64,000 bases of DNA from Paludibacteraceae bacterium (GTDB lineage Bacteria; Bacteroidota; Bacteroidia; Bacteroidales; Paludibacteraceae): positions 1 through 64,000 of the forward strand of contig JAFTZQ010000004.1 of NCBI GenBank assembly GCA_017464475.1, read 5' to 3'. A program made the position numbers and the translations under genes. The notes below the pieces were generated by a model. It was not told the origin of the DNA. It was given only the letters and a program-made list of their open reading frames with translations, and ran no database searches. This document shows, one piece after another, positions 1 to 7,116 of this stretch. Every line of letters starts with the position of its first letter. The stretch's first letter is position 1.

Positions 1-95
1 ATTCTTAACAGTTTGCTTACTGCATGAGCGGATTCGCCGCTTTGAAGCATTTTTAACGCTTCCATTTTGACCTCCAAGGGCACTTTCTTTCTCAT
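1..95 (-). CDS. IS3-family transposase OrfA, N-terminal fragment
   Basis: Thirty-one codons from ATG at 95 read MRKKVPLEVKMEALKML and continue to a segment ending AVSKLLR. This is the helix-turn-helix DNA-binding start of an IS3-family OrfA, which normally binds the element ends; OrfB (the DDE integrase) would follow by frameshift beyond position 1. The ATG lies about 40 bp inside the terminus, as usual for these elements. The family call rests on the N-terminal sequence and the terminus; whether the full transposase is intact cannot be seen. Confidence 0.7.
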   Translation of the reverse strand, partial: MRKKVPLEVKMEALKMLQSGESAHAVSKLLR

Positions 96-136
96 AATAA
101 ATCAATTAAAGTGTCCAAAAAACGGGGTACACTACA
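1..136 (-). mobile_element. IS3-family (IS150-like) left end, cut by window edge
   Basis: The terminus TGTAGTGTACCCC at 136 reading leftward, followed by the start of a transposase orfA, has the layout of Bacteroidetes IS3/IS150-group elements. The first 53 bases (136 down to 84) recur exactly at 9467-9519 in inverted orientation. The rest of the element lies outside the window, so completeness is unknown. Confidence 0.75.
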
Positions 137-239
137 GTTTGCCTTCCTCTACCACTAGCACAATCTTATCTGCCAACGCAGATAGGTCTGCGTCAGAGAA
201 CAAAATGGCAGTATCGTTTTTCGAAAGTTCGGACTTCAT
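132..239 (-). pseudogene. Small reading frame cut by IS insertion
   Basis: A 35-codon frame begins MKSELSKND at 239 and ends with a TAG supplied by the first bases of the IS terminus (CTGTAG), so the original C-terminus has probably been lost. It has its own -7 box (382-390) and a leader of about 140 nt containing hairpins, so it was likely an expressed gene. I do not recognise the product. It could also be a genuine short peptide, but a stop created exactly at the junction argues for truncation. Confidence 0.45.
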
Positions 240-381
240 ATTGTTGTAATTTTTATTTCCGCCTAATGTTGTCTTATGCCATAGGCGGATTTTTTTTCTT
301 TCCCAATGTGTTCGGAAGCACCAGTCGGGACAAGGGACGTAATTTGTTTTGCCATCAGCTGGCGTTTAATGATTTTGCGCT
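240..381 (-). other. Structured leader of the truncated small frame
   Basis: Between the -7 box and the ATG at 239 the minus strand can form two hairpins. One has arms TCCC/GGGA around 305-333. The other pairs CCGCCTA (259-265) with TAGGCGG (282-288). The second has a T-run on the + strand (290-297), so it would look like a terminator only for a + transcript, but no + gene precedes it. No known riboswitch class was recognised. Confidence 0.3.
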
Positions 382-390
382 GCAAAATTA
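382..390 (-). promoter_or_regulatory. -7 promoter box
   Basis: TAATTTTGC on the minus strand matches the Bacteroidetes TAnnTTTG -7 element and points at the truncated small frame. Confidence 0.5.
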
Positions 391-411
391 CACAAAAAAA
401 ATTATATACGC

Positions 412-441
412 AAGAAAAATCTGCACTTTTCATGCAGATTT
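412..441 (-). terminator. Terminator at the end of the coaE operon
   Basis: On the minus strand AAATCTGCA pairs with TGCAGATTT across a 7-nt loop and is followed by TTCTT. The stem overlaps the coaE stop codon. It would close the dxs-coaE operon. Confidence 0.6.
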
Positions 442-1039
442 ATAGATTTTGCAGAATATGGCAGACTAATTCGTCAATAGATGCTTTGCCGTCATTATTG
501 ACCACAAGGAGATTGCTGATAGCTGACGGCTGACAGCTGACAGCTTTCTTTTGCGCCTGTATGCGGGCGCGTACCTTATTGATATTCTCTTCTGTCGCTT
601 CGCCGTGGTAGTCTCTTTGGAGCGTTCGTGCGATTCGAACTTCCTCCGGCGCTTCCACCAAAATAATCCGATCGCATATCCCGTCCAAGCCTGCTTCATA
701 CAGGATCGCCGATTCGAAGAAAAAGAACTCTGAATGCTGAATGCTGATAGCTGACCGCTCAATATCGGCCTTTACTGCCGGATGAACAATCCCGTTCAAC
801 TGCTTCAGCAGTTCCGGCTCCGCAAAAACGCGGCTTGCCACATAAGCGGTATTATAAACCCCATTAACAAACGCTTCTTTGCCGAAAAGGGCAATAATAT
901 GTTGCTGCACCTCTTGATCCTCGGCAATAATCCGTTTCGCTTCTTTGTCGCAGTCATAGATAGCATACCCTCGCGCCGCAAGTGCGCGGGCGATGGTGGA
1001 CTTTCCACTTCCTATGCCGCCTGTTATTCCTATAATCAT
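440..1039 (-). CDS. coaE: Dephospho-CoA kinase
   Basis: Phosphorylates dephospho-CoA at the 3' hydroxyl, the last step of CoA synthesis, in the cytoplasm. The 199-residue protein opens with the P-loop G-G-I-G-S-G-K-S (residues 7-14), followed by the conserved YDCDKEAK segment and the FESAILYEAGLD region. It is the last gene of the operon starting at dxs, 34 bp after the MBOAT stop. Two family B repeats lie inside it in frame: one encodes SAISIQHSE just before the FFFESAIL strand, the other encodes QPSAIS near the C-terminus. Both stretches are absent from typical CoaE as I know it. Despite this the motifs are intact, so it is probably functional. Confidence 0.93.
   Translation of the reverse strand: MIIGITGGIGSGKSTIARALAARGYAIYDCDKEAKRIIAEDQEVQQHIIALFGKEAFVNGVYNTAYVASRVFAEPELLKQLNGIVHPAVKADIERSAISIQHSEFFFFESAILYEAGLDGICDRIILVEAPEEVRIARTLQRDYHGEATEENINKVRARIQAQKKAVSCQPSAISNLLVVNNDGKASIDELVCHILQNL
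514..546 (-). repeat. Family B repeat in coaE (3' copy)
   Basis: Tandem CTGA(T/C)xGCTGA units on the + strand; read in frame on the minus strand as a QPSAIS-type peptide near the CoaE C-terminus. Confidence 0.75.
730..757 (-). repeat. Family B repeat in coaE (5' copy)
   Basis: CTGAATGCTGAATGCTGA on the + strand, translated in frame as SAISIQHSE within CoaE. Confidence 0.75.
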
Positions 1040-1073
1040 AATCGGTCTTTATTCTTTCAGCCCGCAGGGCGGT

Positions 1074-2993
1074 CTAAAATTGGAAATATATAAACGGTTG
1101 CATGTCCGCCGTGACGAACTGATAGATTACAACAATCGCTATACATACCGCAATCACCATCAGCCATAGCGGCATGGCGCTAAAAGCCAGACGATACCGC
1201 CTTTTCCAATTGGTCGGCAGCCAGTGAATGACCATTCCGGCAACGAACATCGCTACCACCCATCGGTATTCCCATAGAAAATCAGGAATGATGGCATTGC
1301 TCCACGCGCCGCCGATCTGGTTCACCATATTTTTTGCCGTTGCCCAAGCTACCTCATTTGCCGTAGCCGGATCCAAGTTGCTGGACGAACGGAAGAACAG
1401 ACGCGTGAAAGTGATAAACGTGAAAGTCTGTATAACCGCCCAGGCAGTACTTAAACCATTTGTAATCCGGTTATCTGATCCTTTGCATAAGTGATACACA
1501 TACCGGACAGTCGTACCAACCCAGATGATACTTGTCCACACGGCGAAGAGCCGCCAAGCAGGCAGGTTCGTGTAATAGACTGCCAGCCAAAGACCGCCGC
1601 AGAGCAGACTGATGCACACCATTCGGACATGCCAATTCATGCCCCGCCAGATCTTCTCCACAATCATTCCTATTCCGTTGATACCGCCCCAAATAATGAA
1701 GTTCCAGCTCGCACCATGCCATAAACCGCCTAAGACCTGCGTGATAAAAGAGTTCAAGTTCGCATAGAGCAACTTGCGCCTTTCGACAGATGCCTTTTGG
1801 CTAATCCATTTGTCCCATACAAACACGCCGGTCATAAAGACTCCAAACGGCACAAGGATCTGCCACCACCAGCCGGTGAGCGCCGCAGAGACAAAAGCAA
1901 TCAGGCTGAGCCAGAAATACGTACCAAACCCGATCTTTCTGTTGCCGCCCAACGGAATATACAGATAAGTCTTCAGCCATCGCCCAAGCGACATGTGCCA
2001 CCGCCGCCAGAACTCCTGCGGACTTTGCGATTTATATGGGCTGTTGAAGTTCATCGGCAGATAGAATCCCATTAGCATGGCTACGCCGATTGCAATATCC
2101 GTGTAACCCGAGAAATCCGCATAGACTTGCAGCGAATAGGCAAAGAGCGCAAAGAGGTTCTCGAATCCGGAGAACAGAAGCGGATTGTCAAACACGCGGT
2201 CAATCAGGTTCACCGCCAGGTAATCCGACATAATGATCTTCTTCGCCAAACCGTTCAATATCCAGAATACCGCTACTCCGAAGACCCTTCTGCTGAGGCG
2301 ATAAGGCTTGTAGAGCTGCGGAATAAACTCCTCTGCACGAACAATCGGACCAGCCACCAACTGCGGGAAGAACGATACATAGAACCCAAAGTCCAGAATA
2401 TTCTTTACCGGCTGGATTCGCCCGCGATAGACGTCCGCCGTGTAGGAGATGACTTGGAAGATATAGAACGAAATACCCACCGGCAGCACAATCGTGTCCA
2501 CGCTGAAACGTCCCGCTTCGGCGAAGCCGTTGCCGATGTACGCGAAGATATCAAAGACCTGAAAACCTGTTCCGAACAGATCATTAACCATGTTCGTGAA
2601 GAAATAGGCGTACTTGAAATAAGCCAGCAGCCCAAGGTCAATGACTACGGAGAGGGTTAAAAGAGAAAAATCACGCTTAGAGCGGGGAGAGGCTTTCCCT
2701 CCCTCCCTTGAGGGGAGGGCCGGGGAGAGGTTTTTCGCTATAATCCAGTCGGAGAGAGTGACGAACGCCAGAATAAGCAGAAAGAGTCCGCTGGTCTTAT
2801 AATAGAAGAACCAACTGACGAACAGCAGATAGACGTTGCGCAGATGAAGTCTGCTCTTTCCATCTGCCGACTTGCCGCTCATGATCAGCGCAAAGAGCGA
2901 GAATACCAACGCAAAGAACGCCCAGAAATAAAACTGGGTGAACAGCAGAGGGCTCTCCGAATTAAAGGCTAATATGTGGGTGATAAAATCCAT
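1074..2993 (-). CDS. MBOAT-family O-acyltransferase (AlgI-like)
   Basis: A 639-residue polytopic membrane protein. Family motifs are visible: FFPQLVAGPIVRAEEF, FWRRWHMSLGRWLKTYLYIP and the LWHGASWNFIIWG block with the presumed catalytic His near residue 425. AlgI/DltB/PatA-type MBOATs move acyl groups across the membrane to a surface acceptor. The next upstream gene is an SGNH hydrolase-like protein (overlap 25 bp), the usual partner that completes O-acetylation of a polysaccharide or peptidoglycan; the acceptor here is unknown. A family A repeat inserts LSPALPSREGG around residues 90-100, in a predicted loop between membrane segments. The second family HG pair reads NG (GGINGIG) here. Confidence 0.88.
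   Translation of the reverse strand: MDFITHILAFNSESPLLFTQFYFWAFFALVFSLFALIMSGKSADGKSRLHLRNVYLLFVSWFFYYKTSGLFLLILAFVTLSDWIIAKNLSPALPSREGGKASPRSKRDFSLLTLSVVIDLGLLAYFKYAYFFTNMVNDLFGTGFQVFDIFAYIGNGFAEAGRFSVDTIVLPVGISFYIFQVISYTADVYRGRIQPVKNILDFGFYVSFFPQLVAGPIVRAEEFIPQLYKPYRLSRRVFGVAVFWILNGLAKKIIMSDYLAVNLIDRVFDNPLLFSGFENLFALFAYSLQVYADFSGYTDIAIGVAMLMGFYLPMNFNSPYKSQSPQEFWRRWHMSLGRWLKTYLYIPLGGNRKIGFGTYFWLSLIAFVSAALTGWWWQILVPFGVFMTGVFVWDKWISQKASVERRKLLYANLNSFITQVLGGLWHGASWNFIIWGGINGIGMIVEKIWRGMNWHVRMVCISLLCGGLWLAVYYTNLPAWRLFAVWTSIIWVGTTVRYVYHLCKGSDNRITNGLSTAWAVIQTFTFITFTRLFFRSSSNLDPATANEVAWATAKNMVNQIGGAWSNAIIPDFLWEYRWVVAMFVAGMVIHWLPTNWKRRYRLAFSAMPLWLMVIAVCIAIVVIYQFVTADMQPFIYFQF
2695..2732 (+). repeat. 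Family A repeat in the MBOAT gene
   Basis: CCCTCCCTTGAGGGGAGGG followed by GGGGAGAGG, + orientation, in a minus-strand gene; read as LSPALPSREGG. Confidence 0.85.
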
Positions 2994-4282
2994 TCAACTA
3001 CTGCATTGCCGGCTTTGCGGGCTCCGGCTCTCGTAAAATGTACGCCGTCTGAACCTGCCAAGCCGATCTCTTGCCATTTCAACATACTACCAGCTCCACC
3101 CATCCAGCGGTAAAGACTGAAATAAGCGATATTCTCTTCCAATGCCATTTTGCGCAATAACCGATCCATATAAGGCACCATCGGGTATGTGGTCCATTCG
3201 CCTTCTTCCTGGGTCAGCATATCGCTTGGACCGATAAAGAGGATAGACGCTTCCGGCGCGCAAGCTTGCAAATAGCGCACTTGGTCGCGCAGACCTTTCA
3301 CGATGCCGGAGATCGTGCCGGGGTTTTTATTGAAAGGAATAGCATTGCCGCCATACTGCATGATAATCAGTTTGACATTCTCGCGGCGATAGAAAGTGCT
3401 TAACTGCGCGCTGTCGATCTTCTCAAACACCAGACCGAGGCAGCCGCGCATCGGGATATTATCCACAATAACGCCTGTTTCGCTCTGTTGCGAGAGACCA
3501 TATACGGCTCCGCGACCGGACAGTTGCACCGTATCTCCGGCAAAAGTATAATGGACAGACGTGTCTGCAAACACGCGCCAATGACTATATCTTGCTGTGG
3601 GGATCAGAGGAGTGACGATCGCTGTGATCTCTTCGCTGCCTTTGACCAGACTGTCGTTCATAACCGCCACTTGTCCCATTACACCATATAGACCATCCGT
3701 CCGCTGGTCGTGTTTCGGACCATAGACCAAGTACCGTCTGGGACCTTGTGCCGGAGCGGTAAACCGTCCGTTCATGCGCAGCTCCTGACGCACAGAGAGA
3801 GTTGGAATCGTTTGTGCCAAAGGCACGAGCCCCACACCTTTTCCACCATATAGCGCCTGCAGTTTCTCCCGTATCTGCTGGCTCATCCGGTCTTCCTCAA
3901 TCTGGCTGTCGCCATAGTGTACCACACGTACCACCCGTTCGCTACTCTCCGCCAGCGAAGCATAGAACGCAGCAAGGAACATACGGCTGTCTGTGACCGA
4001 ATCGACTGACACTTTGGGAATAACAGGGGACGCTATAGTATCTCTGACCTCTGTGCTCTCTATGTTCTCTGTGCTATCTGTGCTATCTGTATTCTCTATG
4101 CTATCTGTATCGTAGCTCTCCCTCCCTTGAGGGGAGGGTTGGGGAGAGGTTAGCACCTCCGCAAGGGTAGGCCAGCGCAGGTCATGGGAGCCGAACGAGA
4201 TACGCCCGGGCAGCACAACACACAGCGCTGCCAGACAAGCCATCACAGAGGCGATGAAGAGAAGAACTCGATAGGGACGCAT
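2969..4282 (-). CDS. SGNH/GDSL hydrolase-like protein, membrane anchored
   Basis: 437 residues. An N-terminal hydrophobic segment (about residues 5-25) anchors it or acts as a signal. A linker rich in Asp, Ser, Thr and Glu follows (residues 50-85), then an SGNH domain with HYGDSQIEED (Ser about 125), a block-III-like IIMQYGGNAIPF, and GSDGVHFTRAG near the C-terminus (Asp/His about 414-417). Such proteins act outside the membrane in acetyl transfer or removal on glycans and pair with MBOAT proteins like its downstream neighbour. The linker is built partly from a family A repeat (SPQPSPQGRES) and from a TCTGTGCTATC-type tandem repeat, so its length may drift. The gene begins 3 bp after the trkH stop. 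Confidence 0.82.
   Translation of the reverse strand: MRPYRVLLFIASVMACLAALCVVLPGRISFGSHDLRWPTLAEVLTSPQPSPQGRESYDTDSIENTDSTDSTENIESTEVRDTIASPVIPKVSVDSVTDSRMFLAAFYASLAESSERVVRVVHYGDSQIEEDRMSQQIREKLQALYGGKGVGLVPLAQTIPTLSVRQELRMNGRFTAPAQGPRRYLVYGPKHDQRTDGLYGVMGQVAVMNDSLVKGSEEITAIVTPLIPTARYSHWRVFADTSVHYTFAGDTVQLSGRGAVYGLSQQSETGVIVDNIPMRGCLGLVFEKIDSAQLSTFYRRENVKLIIMQYGGNAIPFNKNPGTISGIVKGLRDQVRYLQACAPEASILFIGPSDMLTQEEGEWTTYPMVPYMDRLLRKMALEENIAYFSLYRWMGGAGSMLKWQEIGLAGSDGVHFTRAGARKAGNAVVEWILSPTY
4040..4115 (-). repeat. Short tandem repeat coding for the D/S/T/E-rich linker
   Basis: Degenerate 9-12-bp units containing CTATCTGT or CTCTATG, directly beside a family A copy. They encode alternating D, S, T, E and N residues of the SGNH protein linker. 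Confidence 0.65.
4117..4150 (+). repeat. Family A repeat in the SGNH gene
   Basis: Full core and GGGGAGAGG tail, + orientation inside a minus-strand gene; read as SPQPSPQGRES. Confidence 0.85.
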
Positions 4283-4285
4283 AGT

Positions 4286-5785
4286 TTATTTCTTCCAAAG
4301 AGCCCTGCTGAACAACAAGAGAACCGTGAAGATCTCGAGACGGCCGATGAGCATGACGAGTGTCGCCGTCCATTTGGCTACCGTCGGGTAGTCCGCATAT
4401 GTGCCGGAGGGTCCGAACTGACCGATCGAGACACCTACATTGCCGATAGCCGAAACGGCCGTACCGATCGCTTCGTCGAACGCTACGCCCGAGGCGCAGA
4501 AGACGAGGACAGCCACTACGATGATAGCGATATAGAAGAACATAAACGCCATGATATTACTGGTGGTCTGCTCGCGCAGCGTGCGGCCGTTGAAGCGCAC
4601 CGGGATCACTGCATTGGGATGGATGCGGCGTTTGAGTTCCGCTACCGCCGACTTGGCGAAGATAGCGATGCGCACCCATTTGATACCTCCCGCCGTCGAG
4701 CCCGACGAAGCGCCGGTGAACATCAGGAAGAAGACAAACACCCACAGCAGTTTCGGCCAGGTCATATAGTCGCTGGCGGCAAATCCCGTACTGGTCATAG
4801 CCGAGCAGGTCATGAAGAATCCTTTGCGCAGCGCACGCTCTGCCGTAGCGAAGAAATTCTCCAGTTCGACGATCTTGCTGACGTCGTGCTCGATACCGTA
4901 GTGAACGAAAAGACCTATAGAGAGGAAGAGGGTAGCAGCGCCTACCGCGATGGCGTACCACCGCGACTCCTCGTCATGAAAGAGACGCTGCGGCTTACCG
5001 CGGAAGAGATAAATCAGTTGCGTGAAGTTGAAACCGGAGAGGAACATGAATGCCGCTGTGGTCCACTGGATAGCAGCGTTGTCGCCGATCATACTGTCGT
5101 TTCTCGTAGAGAAACCGCCGGTGGAGATGGTACTCATCGAATGGCAGATCGAGTCGAAAAGACCCATGCCCTCGAGGTGCATCAACGCCGTTTGAGCGAC
5201 CGTCAGACCGATATAAGTGATCCACATATGTTTGGCGGTGTCGGCGATGCGGGGGCTCAGTTTTTCGTAGCTGACGCCCGTCACTTCGGCGCTGTAGAGC
5301 TGCATGCCGCCGAGACCGAACATAGGCAGGATAGCGACGGAGAGGACGATGATACCCATACCTCCGAGCCACTGCATCAGGGCGCGCCAGAGGAGGATCG
5401 AATGGGTCACCGCCGTCACATCGCGGATGACGGTAGCGCCCGTCGTGGTGAAGCCCGCCATGGTCTCGAACCAAGCGTTCGTCAGTTCGGGCAGCGCGCC
5501 GCTGAGCCAGAAAGGCAGCATGCCGAAGAGCGAATAGACGATCCAGACCGTAGCTACGATCACATATCCCTCGCGTTCTCCTACGTGTTTCTCCGCCTTC
5601 CGTCCGGCAAGCAACATCCACCAGCTGCTGAGCCAGGTGATGGCGCTGGACACGATCCAAGCACCCATATCGGCTTCGTCGTACCACCACGCAGTCAGCG
5701 TAGGCACCAACATGAACAGAGCCTCGAGGGTGGTTAAAACGCCCATGGTCTTGAAGACCAGCCGCCAGTTGAAAGTTCGTGTCAT
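4286..5785 (-). CDS. trkH: Trk/Ktr potassium uptake membrane subunit
   Basis: A 499-residue integral membrane K+ translocating subunit. Repeated P-loop selectivity segments can be seen: TMAGFTTTGATV, SISTGGFSTRN, SAMTSTGFAAS and SAIGNVGVSIG, with TGASSGSTAGGIKWVR near residue 358. It works with the NAD-binding TrkA subunit encoded immediately upstream; trkA ends with an ATGA overlap of 4 bp into the trkH start, indicating translational coupling. The length fits the family and no repeat element interrupts it. I use trkH rather than ktrB because the partner is a double-length TrkA. Confidence 0.93.
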   Translation of the reverse strand: MTRTFNWRLVFKTMGVLTTLEALFMLVPTLTAWWYDEADMGAWIVSSAITWLSSWWMLLAGRKAEKHVGEREGYVIVATVWIVYSLFGMLPFWLSGALPELTNAWFETMAGFTTTGATVIRDVTAVTHSILLWRALMQWLGGMGIIVLSVAILPMFGLGGMQLYSAEVTGVSYEKLSPRIADTAKHMWITYIGLTVAQTALMHLEGMGLFDSICHSMSTISTGGFSTRNDSMIGDNAAIQWTTAAFMFLSGFNFTQLIYLFRGKPQRLFHDEESRWYAIAVGAATLFLSIGLFVHYGIEHDVSKIVELENFFATAERALRKGFFMTCSAMTSTGFAASDYMTWPKLLWVFVFFLMFTGASSGSTAGGIKWVRIAIFAKSAVAELKRRIHPNAVIPVRFNGRTLREQTTSNIMAFMFFYIAIIVVAVLVFCASGVAFDEAIGTAVSAIGNVGVSIGQFGPSGTYADYPTVAKWTATLVMLIGRLEIFTVLLLFSRALWKK

Positions 5786-7116
5786 TTGAAGAATCGCTCT
5801 AGATGTCTGATTACATGGCTCTTGCAGAAGACTACCACCAGGTCGCCGGAGATGATCTCTGTGTCGCCGTTGACGAGAATCCCTTCTCCTGCGCGGACGA
5901 TACCGCCTATGTTGGCTTCCTCCGGCAGGGAGAGATCTTTCACTTTATGCCGCGTGATAGTGCTGCCCTCTTTGGCGTAGAACTCCACAATCTCGGCATC
6001 TGCGCTCGTCAGATTATGCACGCCGCGCACGGAGGCATCAAGCAGCATCTGGTAGATATAGGAGGCGGCGATGGTCTTTTTGTTGAGCACGGTGCCTATA
6101 TCCAGACCTTCCGCCATCGGGATATAATCGAGGTTCTCCACCTCGGCGATGGTCTTGCGGACACCGAAACGCTGGGCAGCCAGGCAGGCGAAGATGTTCG
6201 CTTCGCTGCTTTCTGTGACGGCTACGAAAGCGTCCGCATCCTGAATACCTTCTTCCTTGAGTACGTCCATGTCGCTTCCGTCGGCATTGATAATCAGTGC
6301 GTTCGGTACTTTCTCGCTCAGGATGTTGCAAAGATCACGGTCTTTCTCGATGATCTTGATATTCATCTCGTCCGTCAGCTCGGTAGCCGCTTTGCGGGCG
6401 ATTCGTCCGCCGCCGAAAAAAATGATATTCTTGATCTCTCGTTTGTTCTTGCCGAGTTCCTCCCGCATGTATTCCATCTCCTCTTTCGGGCAGACGCAAT
6501 AGACCATGTCGTTCACTTCGACGGTGTCGCTACCGCGGGGGATGATCGTCTCCTGACCTCGTTTGATAGCTACGATGCGGTATTTGCCATGATTATACAC
6601 GCCGGACGAGAAGGGTTGTCCGAGGATCTTGGCCGTCTCGCGCACCTTGATCACACACAGCTCCAATGCGCCTTGTCCCAACTGGAGATGATATCGCATC
6701 CAGTTAGTGCGGAGGCTGGCTTCGATCTCATTGGCGGCGAGCACCTCCGGATAGATGAGGTGGTTGAGACCCATCTCCTCAAAGAACCGTTTGTTCTCCG
6801 GCAGGAGGTATTCGTAGTTGTCGATACGCGCGAGCGTTCGTTTGGCTCCCAAGGAGTTGGCGATAAGACACGCCGTCATATTCTCCGTTTCATGCGGAGT
6901 GACGGAGATGAACAGGTCGCATCCCTCTACGCCCACTTCGCGCAAGTCGCGGATAGAGGTGGGGTTGCCCACTTTGGTCAACATATCATAGTTGGCGCTG
7001 AGGTCTCCCAGCCGCTCCTGGCTCTCGTCGAGCAGACTGATCTCCATCTCTTCGCGGCTCAGCAATTTAGCCAAGTGCGTGCCTACTTCACCGGCACCTG
7101 CAATAACGATTCGCAT
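5782..7116 (-). CDS. trkA: Trk potassium uptake regulatory subunit
   Basis: A 444-residue cytoplasmic protein with two tandem RCK halves. Each half starts with a Rossmann glycine motif (GAGEVGTHLAK at residues 7-17 and FFGGGRIARKA near 232) and carries a TrkC-type ligand-binding domain. Binding of NAD(H) or ATP gates the TrkH channel. The start overlaps the dxs end by 34 bp and the stop overlaps trkH by 4 bp, placing it firmly in the operon. It contains no repeat insertion, unlike most neighbours. Confidence 0.94.
   Translation of the reverse strand: MRIVIAGAGEVGTHLAKLLSREEMEISLLDESQERLGDLSANYDMLTKVGNPTSIRDLREVGVEGCDLFISVTPHETENMTACLIANSLGAKRTLARIDNYEYLLPENKRFFEEMGLNHLIYPEVLAANEIEASLRTNWMRYHLQLGQGALELCVIKVRETAKILGQPFSSGVYNHGKYRIVAIKRGQETIIPRGSDTVEVNDMVYCVCPKEEMEYMREELGKNKREIKNIIFFGGGRIARKAATELTDEMNIKIIEKDRDLCNILSEKVPNALIINADGSDMDVLKEEGIQDADAFVAVTESSEANIFACLAAQRFGVRKTIAEVENLDYIPMAEGLDIGTVLNKKTIAASYIYQMLLDASVRGVHNLTSADAEIVEFYAKEGSTITRHKVKDLSLPEEANIGGIVRAGEGILVNGDTEIISGDLVVVFCKSHVIRHLERFFK

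Noticed and set aside
259..297. Rho-independent terminator on +
   Set aside because: The hairpin and T-run are good, but no + gene precedes it; it is more likely part of the minus-strand leader.
4184..5737. 517-codon open frame on + opposite trkH
   Set aside because: Antisense shadow: the minus frame is a full TrkH with selectivity motifs, while the + frame has a low-complexity Arg/His/Asp-rich composition and no recognisable domain.
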